A DNA stretch of 64,000 bases. Origin: Isosphaera sp. (GTDB lineage Bacteria; Planctomycetota; Planctomycetia; Gemmatales; Gemmataceae). Shown in pieces: positions 25,226 to 33,967 of the stretch (position 1 is the stretch's first letter; each line of letters starts with the position of its first letter). Location of the stretch: positions 1-64,000 of the forward strand of contig PNKH01000030.1 of assembly GCA_013822345.1 (NCBI GenBank), written 5' to 3'. The position numbers were made by a program, and so were the translations under genes. The notes under the pieces are model-generated. The model made no database searches and was not told the origin of the DNA. It worked only from the letters and a program-made list of their open reading frames with translations.

Positions 25226-26641
25226 ATGCCGACCCGACTTCTCCCGCTCCTCGCCCTCCTCGCCGCCGGGTGCGGCTCCGGCGACGGGTCCCCGCCGCTC
25301 GCCGCGGCGCCGGCGGCCCCGGCCGCCACCTACCCCGCCCGCACCGACCTGATGGTGGTCAAGCTACTCGACGGCGCCCCGCGGCGGTGGCCGTCGACCG
25401 GGTTCCTGCCGGTCAAGAGCGCCCGCCACCCGGCGGCCACCCCGGACCGCGACCTGGCCGACGACCTCCGCAAGCAGTTCGGCAAGAACGTCCTCGACCC
25501 CGCCGACCTCAACCCGGCGCAGGCCGAGCAGTTCGCACGCCTCCTGACCGCGGCGTTCGGCACCCCCGCCGACCCGCGCGTCCGGCTCCCCGGTTGGGAC
25601 GCCGTCGCCGCCGCGGTCGCGTCCCGGAAGCTGAAGGCGGACCCGTTCAAGGCCGACTGGGAGTCGGCGACTGCGGCCCACGCGGGTCTACAGCTCGACG
25701 ACGCGGCCCTGGCCCGCGGGTCGGTCCTGTACCGCCGGTGGTGTCTCCAGTGCCACGGCCCGACCGGGGCCGGCGACGGGGCCCACGCGGTCGAACTGAA
25801 CGCCCCGCCGCGCGACTACCGCCAGGGCGTGTTCAAGTTCGTCACCGCGTTCCCGAAACCGGGCCAGCCGAAGAAGGGCCTCGGGCCGAGCGGCAAGCCG
25901 CGCCGCGACGACCTGAAGCGGACCGTCCGCAACGGGATCGACGGGTCGATGATGCCGGCGTTCCCGACGCTGTCGGAGGCGGAACTCGACGACCTGGTGA
26001 GCTACGTCGTCCACCTGTCGGTCCGCGGCGAGACGGAGTTCGCGGCGGCGACCCGGGCGATGCAGCCGACGGAGGACGACCCGGACTTCACCGGCCCGGA
26101 GCTGGACTGGCTGTTCGACCAGAGCCTGATGGCGGTCCTCCACAACTGGGGCGTCGCCGCCCGGAGCGAGATCCCGGTCCCGCCGCAGAACTGCGCCACC
26201 GCCGACGACCGGCTGGCGTCGGCGTTCAAGGGGTTCAAGCGGTACCACTCGGCCGAGTTCGGGTGCGCGTCGTGCCACGCGAACTACGGCCGGGAGCCGC
26301 AGCTGAAGTGGGACCTGTGGGGGACCGTGGTGCAGCCGCGGAACCTGGTGCTCGGGGTGTACCGCGGCGGGCGGCGCGGCGAGGACCTGTACGCCCGGCT
26401 GTACGGCGGCATCCACCCGAGCGGGATGACCGCGTTCGGGAACACCCTGGCCGCCGGCCCGAGCTACCTCGACAAGCCGGACAAGCTGTGGAACGTCGTC
26501 CACTTCCTCCAGGCGCTCGCCGACCCGGCCGACCGCCGCCGGCTCCAGGACCCGGCCGTGCTCGCCGCGGTCAAGGAGCGGCTGCGGGCCGAGGGCGACC
26601 CGTTCCTCGACGACCTGGCCGCGGTGAGGCTGGACCCGTGA
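25226..26641 (+). CDS. Diheme c-type cytochrome lipoprotein
   Basis: A 471-residue protein with a lipoprotein signal (MPTRLLPLLALLAAGC; lipidated Cys16). Two heme-attachment motifs are visible: C173-LQ-C176-H177 in RRWCLQCHGPTGAGDGAH, and C347-AS-C350-H351. The first lies in a class I cytochrome c domain whose distal methionine could be in GSMMPAFPTLSEAELDDLVSYV. The second domain ends with another possible Met region (HPSGMTAFGNTLA). It should carry electrons at the outer face of the cytoplasmic membrane or in the periplasm; its partner is unknown. Start ATG 25226. Confidence 0.92.
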   Translation: MPTRLLPLLALLAAGCGSGDGSPPLAAAPAAPAATYPARTDLMVVKLLDGAPRRWPSTGFLPVKSARHPAATPDRDLADDLRKQFGKNVLDPADLNPAQAEQFARLLTAAFGTPADPRVRLPGWDAVAAAVASRKLKADPFKADWESATAAHAGLQLDDAALARGSVLYRRWCLQCHGPTGAGDGAHAVELNAPPRDYRQGVFKFVTAFPKPGQPKKGLGPSGKPRRDDLKRTVRNGIDGSMMPAFPTLSEAELDDLVSYVVHLSVRGETEFAAATRAMQPTEDDPDFTGPELDWLFDQSLMAVLHNWGVAARSEIPVPPQNCATADDRLASAFKGFKRYHSAEFGCASCHANYGREPQLKWDLWGTVVQPRNLVLGVYRGGRRGEDLYARLYGGIHPSGMTAFGNTLAAGPSYLDKPDKLWNVVHFLQALADPADRRRLQDPAVLAAVKERLRAEGDPFLDDLAAVRLDP

Positions 26642-26642
26642 G

Positions 26643-26764
26643 GTCCTGGACCGCGGCCGACCCGGCCGCTGGCGTAGGCGCGTCGGACGGCGACGGTCCT
26701 CGTGGGACGGCCGACGCGCCCGCGCTCCGTCGCGGGAGCGGCCGAGACGGCCGTGGTCCAGGAC
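26643..26764. repeat. Palindrome, family B (decayed copy)
   Basis: Arms 26643-26670 and 26737-26764 match the family B arm (CCTGGACCGCGGCCG...) and pair over 28 bp with about three mismatches, enclosing a 66-nt loop. It sits exactly between the convergent stops of the cytochrome and patatin genes and overlaps neither. Confidence 0.8.
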
Positions 26765-29335
26765 TCACCCCCGCGGCGACTCGCGGTCCACCTCCGCCAG
26801 CGACAGCGCCGCCCGCGGGGCGGCCGTTCGCAGGTGCCACCAGTTCAAGAGCGACTCGACCCGCCGTCGGAACCGCTCCCCGCCGGGCGTCGACTCGTCC
26901 GCCGCCGCCTCGATCGCCCGCACCTCGTCCTCCAGCAGGGTGAAGTTCAGCGCCACCCCCTCCGGGGCGTCCAGCTCGAACGCCACCGTCGCGAAGAACC
27001 CCTTCGGGAACCCGTTGGCCACGAACGTGTCCTCCAGCAGGTGGAGGAGGTTGTCGTTCCGGAACGCGTTCGCCGCGGTCAGCGAGTTCCACAGCCCGGC
27101 CGGCGGGGTGGTGAGCCAGTGCAGCCCGCGGGCCGGCAGCGACGGGAACGCGTCCGTCACCGCCTCCCGCTTCCGCCCCGCCTCGCTCACCCCGTCCCGC
27201 ACCTGGATCACCACCACCCCGCTGGTGTTCTCCCGGATCCAGTCCAGGTTGTTGAACAGCCAGGACGCGGCCACCCCGATCCCGAAGTTGTCGTAGTACC
27301 CGGCGTCCACCACCCGCCGCGGCGGGTTGGTCGGGAGCATCACCCCGGGCAGGACGTACGGGAACGACGCGCTCATCCGGGCCGCGGTCGCCACGGTGAA
27401 CTCGGTCGCCCCCGGGAACAGCTTGAAGAACTCCACCCCCTCCCGGGACAGGAGCCCGAACCCCTCCGGGTCGTCCGGGCTGCGGGTCGTGTCCTCGCCG
27501 AGGATGAACGCCCGGTTCTGCGTCACCCCGCTCAGGTCCAGGTTGCTGACGAACAACTGCCGCCCGTCCTCGACCAGCATCGGGGCGAAGATCAGGCTCG
27601 GCCGCCACCCGGCCGCCTCCCCGTCGCGGAGGGCCGCCAGCGGGACGTGGAGCTGGCCGCGGCAGGCGGCCTTCAGGGCGTCCTCCAGCGCCTGCCCGCG
27701 GTCCCAGGCGAACTTCGCCGGGGCGAACAGGGCCGGCAGGTCGTGGTTCACCAGGGTGTGGGTGATCGGGGTGAGCAGGTCGTGCCGGACCCCGGCGTTC
27801 AGGTCCGCGTGGGTGAGCGGGGACGCGTTGCCGCCCGGCCGCTCGACGAGGTTCCGGTTCACCCCCCCGCCGCGGGTCGGCTCGGCCAGGCTGGCGACGT
27901 AGTACGCCCCGGCGATCATCCCCCCGGACGCCCCGACCACCAGCCGGGTGTGGTACGGCAGGGCGACCGGCGGGCGGCCCCGGCCGGGCCGGAGGAACCG
28001 CTCCTCCAGGGTCGTCAGCACCTGCATGGCCCACGCCGCCGACCGCGACCCGCCGCCGCTCAGCGACACCACCGCCAGCGGCGGCTTCCCCCCGCCCCAC
28101 GCCAGCGGGTGCGGGTACCGGACGGCGTGGCTGAACACCGGGGCGACCGCCGGCCCGCCGCCCGGGACCGCGTACACCCGGGCCGCCGCCGCCTCCGCCG
28201 ACGCCTCGTCCGTCACCCCGGCCTCGGCCTCCGCCAGCTCCCGGTACCGCTCGTCGAGCGGCAGCGGCCCGCCGGCCCGCGGCAGGTTCGGGAACCGGAA
28301 CTTGTACGCCCGCCCGGCCACCAGCGCCAGGGTGAACAGGGCGATCAGGACGAAGTTGCTCGACACCGCCAGCGGCGGGAACACGGTGAGCACGATGGTC
28401 AGGAACACCGCCAGGTTCAGCAGGAGCACGATCCCGACCGCCGGGGAGAACAGCCGCAGCCCGGCCGGCAGGAGGATGATGACGACCGACGCGACCAGGA
28501 TGACCGCGAAGTTGACGACGAACGCGGCGTACGCCGGGTGGTACGGGGCGAACCACTCCCGCTCCCGCCCCGCCCCGCGGACCGGGGCCGCCGGCCTCCC
28601 GCTCTGCCCCGACACGTGCCGCTCGACCGCCGCCCGCCGCTCCGACGCCTTCCCCCACCCGGCGGTGTCGACCAGCCAGTTCCCGACCGGGTCGGCCAGC
28701 TTCTCCCGCGGCAGCGACAGGACGCCGGCCGTCAGGGCGGTGATCAGCACCCACCCGGCGACCGCCCCGAGCGGCAGCCAGACCGCGTACCCGACCCGCA
28801 TCCGCCGCCGGGCCGGCTCGTACGGCCGCCACCCGCCGACCGTCCACCAGACGAACCGGACGACCAGCTGGATCACCAGCACCAGCACCGCGACGGCCAC
28901 CGCCAGCGCCCCGGCGGCGGCGGCCACCGTCCCGGCGTAGGCCGAGACCGACTTGATGTCCGCCGGGTCGTACCGGAACCGACCGGGGAAGTCCGGGTGG
29001 GCCAGGCCCTTGTCCGGGGTGTAGGGCGGGCGGACCTCGCAGAACGGCGGGCGGTCGACGGTGAAGTTGGTGGCGAACTCCTCGAACACGTACCCGGCCA
29101 GCAGGGTCTGCCAGACCACCGCCCCGACCCCGATCCCGATCATGAACTGCGGGAACCGCTCCGGGTGCCAGAACAGCCGCGGCAGCCCGATCCCGAGCCC
29201 GAGCCGGAAGAACAGCACCAGGACCAGGAACGCGAGCACCGCCGGCAGGGCGAGCGGGACGCTGAACCCGTTCAGCAGGGTCCACCACACCCACTCGCGG
29301 AGGAACACGGTGACCGGCTCGGGGAGAGGGGGCAT
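26765..29335 (-). CDS. Multi-pass membrane protein with C-terminal patatin-like phospholipase domain
   Basis: An 856-residue protein from ATG 29333-29335, picked because GGAGG lies 6 nt upstream; the open frame extends further through repeats. Residues about 1-350 contain around seven to nine hydrophobic segments (for example 25-47, 63-80, 140-165, 190-212 and 278-345). Residues about 415-800 hold a patatin-like serine lipase: oxyanion loop SGGGSRSAAW (G427-S432), nucleophile elbow GASGG (S470) and the catalytic Asp in VDAGYYDN (D677). It should hydrolyse acyl esters of phospholipids at the membrane on whichever side the C-terminus faces. Fusion of patatin to so large a membrane module is uncommon. 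Confidence 0.88.
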   Translation of the reverse strand: MPPLPEPVTVFLREWVWWTLLNGFSVPLALPAVLAFLVLVLFFRLGLGIGLPRLFWHPERFPQFMIGIGVGAVVWQTLLAGYVFEEFATNFTVDRPPFCEVRPPYTPDKGLAHPDFPGRFRYDPADIKSVSAYAGTVAAAAGALAVAVAVLVLVIQLVVRFVWWTVGGWRPYEPARRRMRVGYAVWLPLGAVAGWVLITALTAGVLSLPREKLADPVGNWLVDTAGWGKASERRAAVERHVSGQSGRPAAPVRGAGREREWFAPYHPAYAAFVVNFAVILVASVVIILLPAGLRLFSPAVGIVLLLNLAVFLTIVLTVFPPLAVSSNFVLIALFTLALVAGRAYKFRFPNLPRAGGPLPLDERYRELAEAEAGVTDEASAEAAAARVYAVPGGGPAVAPVFSHAVRYPHPLAWGGGKPPLAVVSLSGGGSRSAAWAMQVLTTLEERFLRPGRGRPPVALPYHTRLVVGASGGMIAGAYYVASLAEPTRGGGVNRNLVERPGGNASPLTHADLNAGVRHDLLTPITHTLVNHDLPALFAPAKFAWDRGQALEDALKAACRGQLHVPLAALRDGEAAGWRPSLIFAPMLVEDGRQLFVSNLDLSGVTQNRAFILGEDTTRSPDDPEGFGLLSREGVEFFKLFPGATEFTVATAARMSASFPYVLPGVMLPTNPPRRVVDAGYYDNFGIGVAASWLFNNLDWIRENTSGVVVIQVRDGVSEAGRKREAVTDAFPSLPARGLHWLTTPPAGLWNSLTAANAFRNDNLLHLLEDTFVANGFPKGFFATVAFELDAPEGVALNFTLLEDEVRAIEAAADESTPGGERFRRRVESLLNWWHLRTAAPRAALSLAEVDRESPRG

Positions 29336-29371
29336 GGGACCTCCGGGCGTCGGGGGTTGGTCTTCCATTCG

Positions 29372-29420
29372 GCCCCCGGCTCGCCGGGGGTTCTGCCGGC
29401 ACCCCCGGCGAGCCGGGGGC
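29372..29420. repeat. Perfect 20-bp palindrome in a divergent gap
   Basis: Arms 29372-29391 and 29401-29420 pair perfectly (GCCCCCGGCTCGCCGGGGGT) around a 9-nt loop. It lies between divergently transcribed patatin and epimerase genes, so it is not placed to terminate either. Confidence 0.87.
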
Positions 29421-29520
29421 TCTGTGAGACTACCGGAAACCCGCCCGCCCGGCACTTGCCCCGCCGTTCCGCCGCCCGGACAATGCCGCCACTCTCCTCC
29501 TCCCCGACCGGAGCCAGGCC

Positions 29521-30363
29521 ATGAAGACCGGGATGAACCTCCTGCTGTGGACCGGCGGCGTGACCGCCGAGCACTTCCCGCTGCTCGGCAAGCTGAAGGC
29601 CGCCGGGTTCGACGGGGTCGAGTTGCCGGTCTTCGGCGGCACCCCGGCCGAGTACAAGCCAATCCGGGCCGAGCTCGACAAGCAGGGGCTGAAGTGCACC
29701 ACGGTGACCATCCTGACGAAGGAGACGAACGCGGTCAGCCCGGACGCGGCGGTCCGCCGGAAGGCGGTCGAGTGGCTGAAGACCGTCGTCGAGATCAACC
29801 ACGTGCTCGGGTCGGAGACGCTGTGCGGCCCGTACCACTCGGCGATCGGCGAGTTCAGCGGGACCGGGCCGACGGCGGACGAGCTGAAGCGGTCGGCGGA
29901 CGTGCTGCGCGAGGTGGCCGAGGCCGCCAAGGCCGCGAACCTGATGATGGCGATCGAGTACCTGAACCGGTTCGAGTGCTACGTCCTGACGACCGCGGCG
30001 CAGGCGGTCGCGCTGGTCAAGGCGGTGGGCCACCCGAACTTCCGCACCATGTACGACACGTTCCACGCCCACATCGAGGAGAAGGACCAGGCGGCCGCGA
30101 TCCGGACCGTCGCCCCGGTGCTGGCCCACGTCCACATCAGCGAGAACGACCGCGGCACGCCGGGCACCGGGCAGGTGAACTGGGACTCGGCGTTCAAGGC
30201 GTTCAAGGAGGTCGGGTACGACGGGTGGGTGACGATCGAGGCGTTCGGCCGGGCCCTGCCGGACCTGGCGGCGGCGACGAAGGTGTGGCGCGACCTGTTC
30301 CCGTCGCCTGAGGACGTGTACACGAACGGGCTGGCGTTCCTCAAGAGCCGGTGGGGCCGGTGA
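29521..30363 (+). CDS. Sugar isomerase/epimerase of the D-tagatose 3-epimerase type
   Basis: A 280-residue TIM-barrel enzyme. The metal-binding residues are E146 (AIEYLNRFE), D179 (MYDTFH), H205 (HVHISENDRG) and E240 (TIEAFGR). Their spacing (33, 26 and 35 residues) is the spacing I recall for the manganese site of D-tagatose/D-psicose 3-epimerases (E152, D185, H211, E246). The following Arg of NDRGTPG, used in phosphate or sugar binding, is also present. It is probably a cytoplasmic ketohexose C3 epimerase, though hydroxypyruvate isomerase and other AP-endonuclease-2 superfamily activities cannot be excluded. No signal peptide. Start ATG 29521. Confidence 0.9.
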   Translation: MKTGMNLLLWTGGVTAEHFPLLGKLKAAGFDGVELPVFGGTPAEYKPIRAELDKQGLKCTTVTILTKETNAVSPDAAVRRKAVEWLKTVVEINHVLGSETLCGPYHSAIGEFSGTGPTADELKRSADVLREVAEAAKAANLMMAIEYLNRFECYVLTTAAQAVALVKAVGHPNFRTMYDTFHAHIEEKDQAAAIRTVAPVLAHVHISENDRGTPGTGQVNWDSAFKAFKEVGYDGWVTIEAFGRALPDLAAATKVWRDLFPSPEDVYTNGLAFLKSRWGR

Positions 30364-30570
30364 CGCCGCTCCCGGAGCGCGGCCGTCTCGGCCGCTGCCG
30401 GGCGAGCCGGTGATGCCGGCCGGGGGGGTGGCGCCGCAACCCCCGCCCGCTTCCCCCACCTGCCGTGCCTCCCGGGGCCAACCGCCGCCGCCTTGCCGGC
30501 CGATGTACGATGTGGTCGCGAGACCACCGGGGCGGACGGCCCCGGCACCGGGCACGGCAGGAGGCAGCGG

Positions 30571-31659
30571 ATGCGACGGTCCTTCTGGTTGGCGGGGTTG
30601 GGCGGCGTGGTCCTGGCCGTCGGCTCGGGTGCCCAGTCCCCGGTCGTGCCCCTCCCGCCGGCGCAACCGGCACAGCCCGCCCCGCCGGCCGCCGAGTGGG
30701 CGAACAAGTTCTTCCTCCCGGACATCGCGGCCAACCGGGAGCAGCCGGCCCCGCCGGTCGTCACCCACAACTTCGGCGAGGTGCCGCACGGCACCCTGTG
30801 CGCCCACACGTTCACCATCACCAACGTGTACGACGTGCCGATGCAGGTGACCGAGGTGCGGAAGAGCTGCACCTGCCTCGGGTACGTCCCGGTCACCAAG
30901 ACGCTCCAGCCGAACGACACCGCCGAGTTCACGGTGACGATGGACACCGGCAAGTTCGTCGGGTTCAACGCCCAGACCTTCTACGTCACCTTCGGCCCGA
31001 AGTACGTGTCGACCGCCACCCTGCGGGTCCAAGCGACGAGCCGGACGGAGGTGAGCGTGAACCCCGGTGCGGTGGCGTTCGGGACCGTCCCGCAGGGGTC
31101 GAAGGCGTCCCAGTCGGTGACCGTGAAGTACTCCGGCCGGTCCCGGGACTGGAAGCTGACCGAGGTGGTGCCGGTGAAGGGGCCGTTCGAGGTGAAGGTG
31201 TCGGAGGCGAGCCGGGGCGGGCCGCTCCGCGGCGGGGCCGAGTACCAGGTGGACGTGACCCTGAAGCCGGGCGCCGGCCCCGGCCCGATCTCCGAGCAGG
31301 TGGCAGTGAAGACGACCGACCCGGCGCACCCGGTGGTCCACATCGCCGTCACCGGGGCGGTGGCCGCCCCGGTCGAGCTGAACCCGAGCCGGGTCCGGTT
31401 CGACGGGGCCGCGGTCGGCCGGCCGGCGACCCAGCGGGTGCTGGTGCGGGCGGCGAAGCCGTTCCGGGTGCTCGGGGTGGACGGTGCCGGGGACGGCATC
31501 TCGGCCGAGGTGGCGAACGCCGCCGCCCCGCTGCAGGTGCACTTCCTGACGGTGACGTTCGACCCGAAGGCGGCCGGGGCGGTGTCGCGGACGCTCCAGG
31601 TCCGCACCGACCTCGACGGCGGCACGGTAGCGCTGCCGGTGGACGCCGAGGCTCGGTGA
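30571..31659 (+). CDS. Exported DUF1573 protein
   Basis: A 362-residue protein from ATG 30571, with an AGGAGG about 8 nt upstream; an upstream in-frame ATG lacks this. The signal peptide (RRSFWLAGLGGVVLAVGSGA) is followed by a Pro-rich linker. A DUF1573 domain follows: NFGEVPHGTLCAHTFTITNVYDVPMQVTEVRKSCTC and the strand LQPNDTAEFTVTMDTGKFVG. Two further Ig-like repeats come after (about 160-260 and 265-360), each opening with V-NP/LNP-x-x-V-x-F. The fold is an ASPM/MSP-like beta-sandwich; the role is probably binding or structural in the periplasm. The paired Cys in KSCTCLGY are conserved in the family. Confidence 0.9.
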   Translation: MRRSFWLAGLGGVVLAVGSGAQSPVVPLPPAQPAQPAPPAAEWANKFFLPDIAANREQPAPPVVTHNFGEVPHGTLCAHTFTITNVYDVPMQVTEVRKSCTCLGYVPVTKTLQPNDTAEFTVTMDTGKFVGFNAQTFYVTFGPKYVSTATLRVQATSRTEVSVNPGAVAFGTVPQGSKASQSVTVKYSGRSRDWKLTEVVPVKGPFEVKVSEASRGGPLRGGAEYQVDVTLKPGAGPGPISEQVAVKTTDPAHPVVHIAVTGAVAAPVELNPSRVRFDGAAVGRPATQRVLVRAAKPFRVLGVDGAGDGISAEVANAAAPLQVHFLTVTFDPKAAGAVSRTLQVRTDLDGGTVALPVDAEAR

Positions 31660-31665
31660 GAAGAG

Positions 31666-31782
31666 AAGGGGTGAACGGGTGAGGGGGTGAGGGGGTGACA
31701 AGACGGCCCCGGTCTTCTCACCCCCTCACCCCCTCACCCCCTCACCCCCTCACCCCCTCACCCCCTCACCTGTTCACCCCTT
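31666..31782. repeat. Hairpin with an expanded 8-bp tandem array on one arm
   Basis: The outer arms AAGGGGTGAAC (31666-31676) and GTTCACCCCTT (31772-31782) are complementary. Inside, the left arm has about two to three GTGAGGGG units. The right arm (31718-31765) has six perfect tandem copies of TCACCCCC plus a partial seventh. The asymmetry suggests replication slippage on one arm. It lies between the DUF1573 and DUF255 genes. Confidence 0.9.
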
Positions 31783-31827
31783 CCGGGCGTACAATCACGT
31801 CGCCCTCTCAACCCCGAAGCCGCCCCC

Positions 31828-33894
31828 ATGCGAAGCCCCAACCGCCTCGCCGACGAGACCAGCCTGTACCTCCGGCAGCACGCGAACAACCCGGTCGACT
31901 GGTACCCGTGGGGGCCGGAGGCGCTGGCCCGGGCGAAGCAGCTCGACCGCCCGATCTTCCTGTCGGTCGGGTACTCGGCGTGCCACTGGTGCCACGTCAT
32001 GGAGCACGAGAGCTTCGAGGACGAGGCGACCGCGGCGGTGATGAACGAGCACTTCGTGTGCGTGAAGGTCGACCGGGAGGAGCGGCCGGACCTCGACAGC
32101 ATCTACATGACCGCCCTCCAGGCGATGACCCGCGAGGGCGGCGGGTGGCCGCTGAGCGTGTTCCTCACCCCGGACATGACCCCGTTCTTCGCCGGCACCT
32201 ACTACCCGCCGGACGACCGGTACGGCCGGCCGAGCTTCCGGAAGCTCTTGCTGGCGATGCACGACGCCTGGGTGACCCGCCGCGGCCAGGTGTTCGAGGT
32301 CGGCCGGAACGTCGCCGCGTACCTCGCCGGGACCGGGCAACTGGCTGCGAGTGACACCCCGCTGTCACCGGACCTCCTGTCGAACGCGTTGGCGGTGCTG
32401 CGGCGCGTCTTCGACCCGACCCACGGCGGGTTCGGGTCGGCCCCGAAGTTCCCGCACGCCCTCGAACTGAGGCTGCTGCTGCGGCTGCACCGGCGGTTCG
32501 GCGACGCGGCCGCCCTGCACATGGTGCGGTATACGCTCACCCAGATGGCCCGGGGCGGGATGTACGACCAGGTCGGTGGCGGGTTCGCCCGGTACAGCGT
32601 CGACGCGAAGTGGCTGGTGCCGCACTTCGAGAAGATGCTTTACGACAACGCCCTGTTGGCGACGGCGTACACCGAGGCGTGGCAGGTCACCCGCGATCCG
32701 TTCTACCGGCAGGTCACGACCGAGACGCTCGAGTACGTGATGGAGGAGATGACCGCCCTCGGCGGGGCGGTCTTCAGCACCCAGGACGCCGACAGCGAGG
32801 GCGAGGAGGGGAAGTTCTACGTTTGGGGTGAGGCGGAGGTCCGCGAGGTGCTCGGGCCGGAGCTGGGCGAGTTCGCGTGCCGGGTGTGGGGGGTGACCGC
32901 CGGCGGCAACTTCGAGGGACACAACATCCTGTTCCGCGCCCGCAGCGACGAGGACGACGCGAAGCTGCTCGGGCTGTCGGTCGCCGCGTTCCGGGAGAAG
33001 CTCGACGAGGCGAAGGGGAAGTTGTACGCCGTCCGGGCGAAGCGGGTGTGGCCGGGGCGGGACGAGAAGATCCTGACGGCGTGGAACGGGCTGATGATCG
33101 CCGCGCTCGCCAAGGCCGGGGCGGCGTTCGGCGACGACCGGTACGTCGACGCGGCGGTGAACGCCGCCGACTGGTGCCTGGCCCACCTCCGCGGCCCGGA
33201 CGGCCGGCTGTTCCGCAGCGGCGCGGCCGACGGCACCGCCAAGCTGAACGGCTACCTGGAGGACTACGCCTTCCTCGCGGACGCGCTGGTGACGCTGTAC
33301 GAGGCGACGTTCGACGTGAAGTACCTGCGGGCGGCGGCCGACCTCGCGGACGTGATCCTGACGCACTTCGCCGACCCGGCCGGGCCGGGGTTCTTCTTCG
33401 TCGCCGACGACCACGAGGAGTTGATCGCCCGGACGAAGGACTCGCACGACGGGTCGACCCCGAGCGGGAACGCGGTCGCGGTCACGGTGCTGTTGCGGCT
33501 GGCGAAGCTGCTCGACCGCCCGGCCTACGCCGCGAAGGCGGAGGAGACGCTGCGCGGGTATCGCGAGACGATGGCCGAACACCCCGCGGCCGCCGGCCAG
33601 ATGCTCGTCGCCCTCGACTTCCACCTCGGCCCGACGACCGAGGCGGCGGTGGTCGGTCCGGCGGGCGACCCGGAGACGGACCGGGCGCTGGCGGCGGTCC
33701 GCGCGGCGTTCCGGCCGAACCAGGTGATCGCGTTCCACGACCCCGCCACCGGGCCGGCCCCCGACCTCGTCCCGCTGCTGAAGGACAAGCCGGCGGCCGG
33801 CGGGCGGGTGACGGTGTACGTGTGCGAGAACTTCGCGTGCCGGGAACCGCTGGTCGGGGCGGACGCGGTCGAACGGGCGTTCGCGGCGACGTAG
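31828..33894 (+). CDS. DUF255 thioredoxin-fold protein (YyaL/SPATA20 family)
   Basis: A 688-residue protein from ATG 31828. The N-terminal 160 residues form a DUF255 thioredoxin-like domain with [24 protein letters not shown] and the redox-type motif [16 protein letters not shown] (C52-HW-C55). The remainder is an (alpha/alpha)6-barrel resembling glycan-processing barrels and epimerases, with [27 protein letters not shown] and ANPSGN-like [12 protein letters not shown] motifs. Family members are widespread, and the role is unresolved (thiol oxidoreductase or sugar processing). No signal peptide, so it is probably cytoplasmic. Full length for the family. Confidence 0.94.
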   Translation: MRSPNRLADETSLYLRQHANNPVDWYPWGPEALARAKQLDRPIFLSVGYSACHWCHVMEHESFEDEATAAVMNEHFVCVKVDREERPDLDSIYMTALQAMTREGGGWPLSVFLTPDMTPFFAGTYYPPDDRYGRPSFRKLLLAMHDAWVTRRGQVFEVGRNVAAYLAGTGQLAASDTPLSPDLLSNALAVLRRVFDPTHGGFGSAPKFPHALELRLLLRLHRRFGDAAALHMVRYTLTQMARGGMYDQVGGGFARYSVDAKWLVPHFEKMLYDNALLATAYTEAWQVTRDPFYRQVTTETLEYVMEEMTALGGAVFSTQDADSEGEEGKFYVWGEAEVREVLGPELGEFACRVWGVTAGGNFEGHNILFRARSDEDDAKLLGLSVAAFREKLDEAKGKLYAVRAKRVWPGRDEKILTAWNGLMIAALAKAGAAFGDDRYVDAAVNAADWCLAHLRGPDGRLFRSGAADGTAKLNGYLEDYAFLADALVTLYEATFDVKYLRAAADLADVILTHFADPAGPGFFFVADDHEELIARTKDSHDGSTPSGNAVAVTVLLRLAKLLDRPAYAAKAEETLRGYRETMAEHPAAAGQMLVALDFHLGPTTEAAVVGPAGDPETDRALAAVRAAFRPNQVIAFHDPATGPAPDLVPLLKDKPAAGGRVTVYVCENFACREPLVGADAVERAFAAT

Positions 33895-33901
33895 GTTTCT
33901 G

Positions 33902-33960
33902 ACAAGCCCGCGGCGCGAGCAAGGGCAGAGCAGAAGCCCTTGCTCGCGCCGCGGGCTTGT
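33902..33960. terminator. Perfect 25-bp palindrome between convergent genes
   Basis: Arms 33902-33926 and 33936-33960 are perfectly complementary (ACAAGCCCGCGGCGCGAGCA...) around a 9-nt loop. The element starts 7 bp after the DUF255 stop and ends 7 bp before the convergent propeller gene stop, so it is the best-placed bidirectional terminator candidate in the window. Confidence 0.7.
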
Positions 33961-33967
33961 TACATCG

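Noticed and set aside
31718-31770. Tandem 8-bp array as a possible CRISPR
   Set aside because: The units are contiguous, with no spacers, and are too short; this is a slipped hairpin arm.
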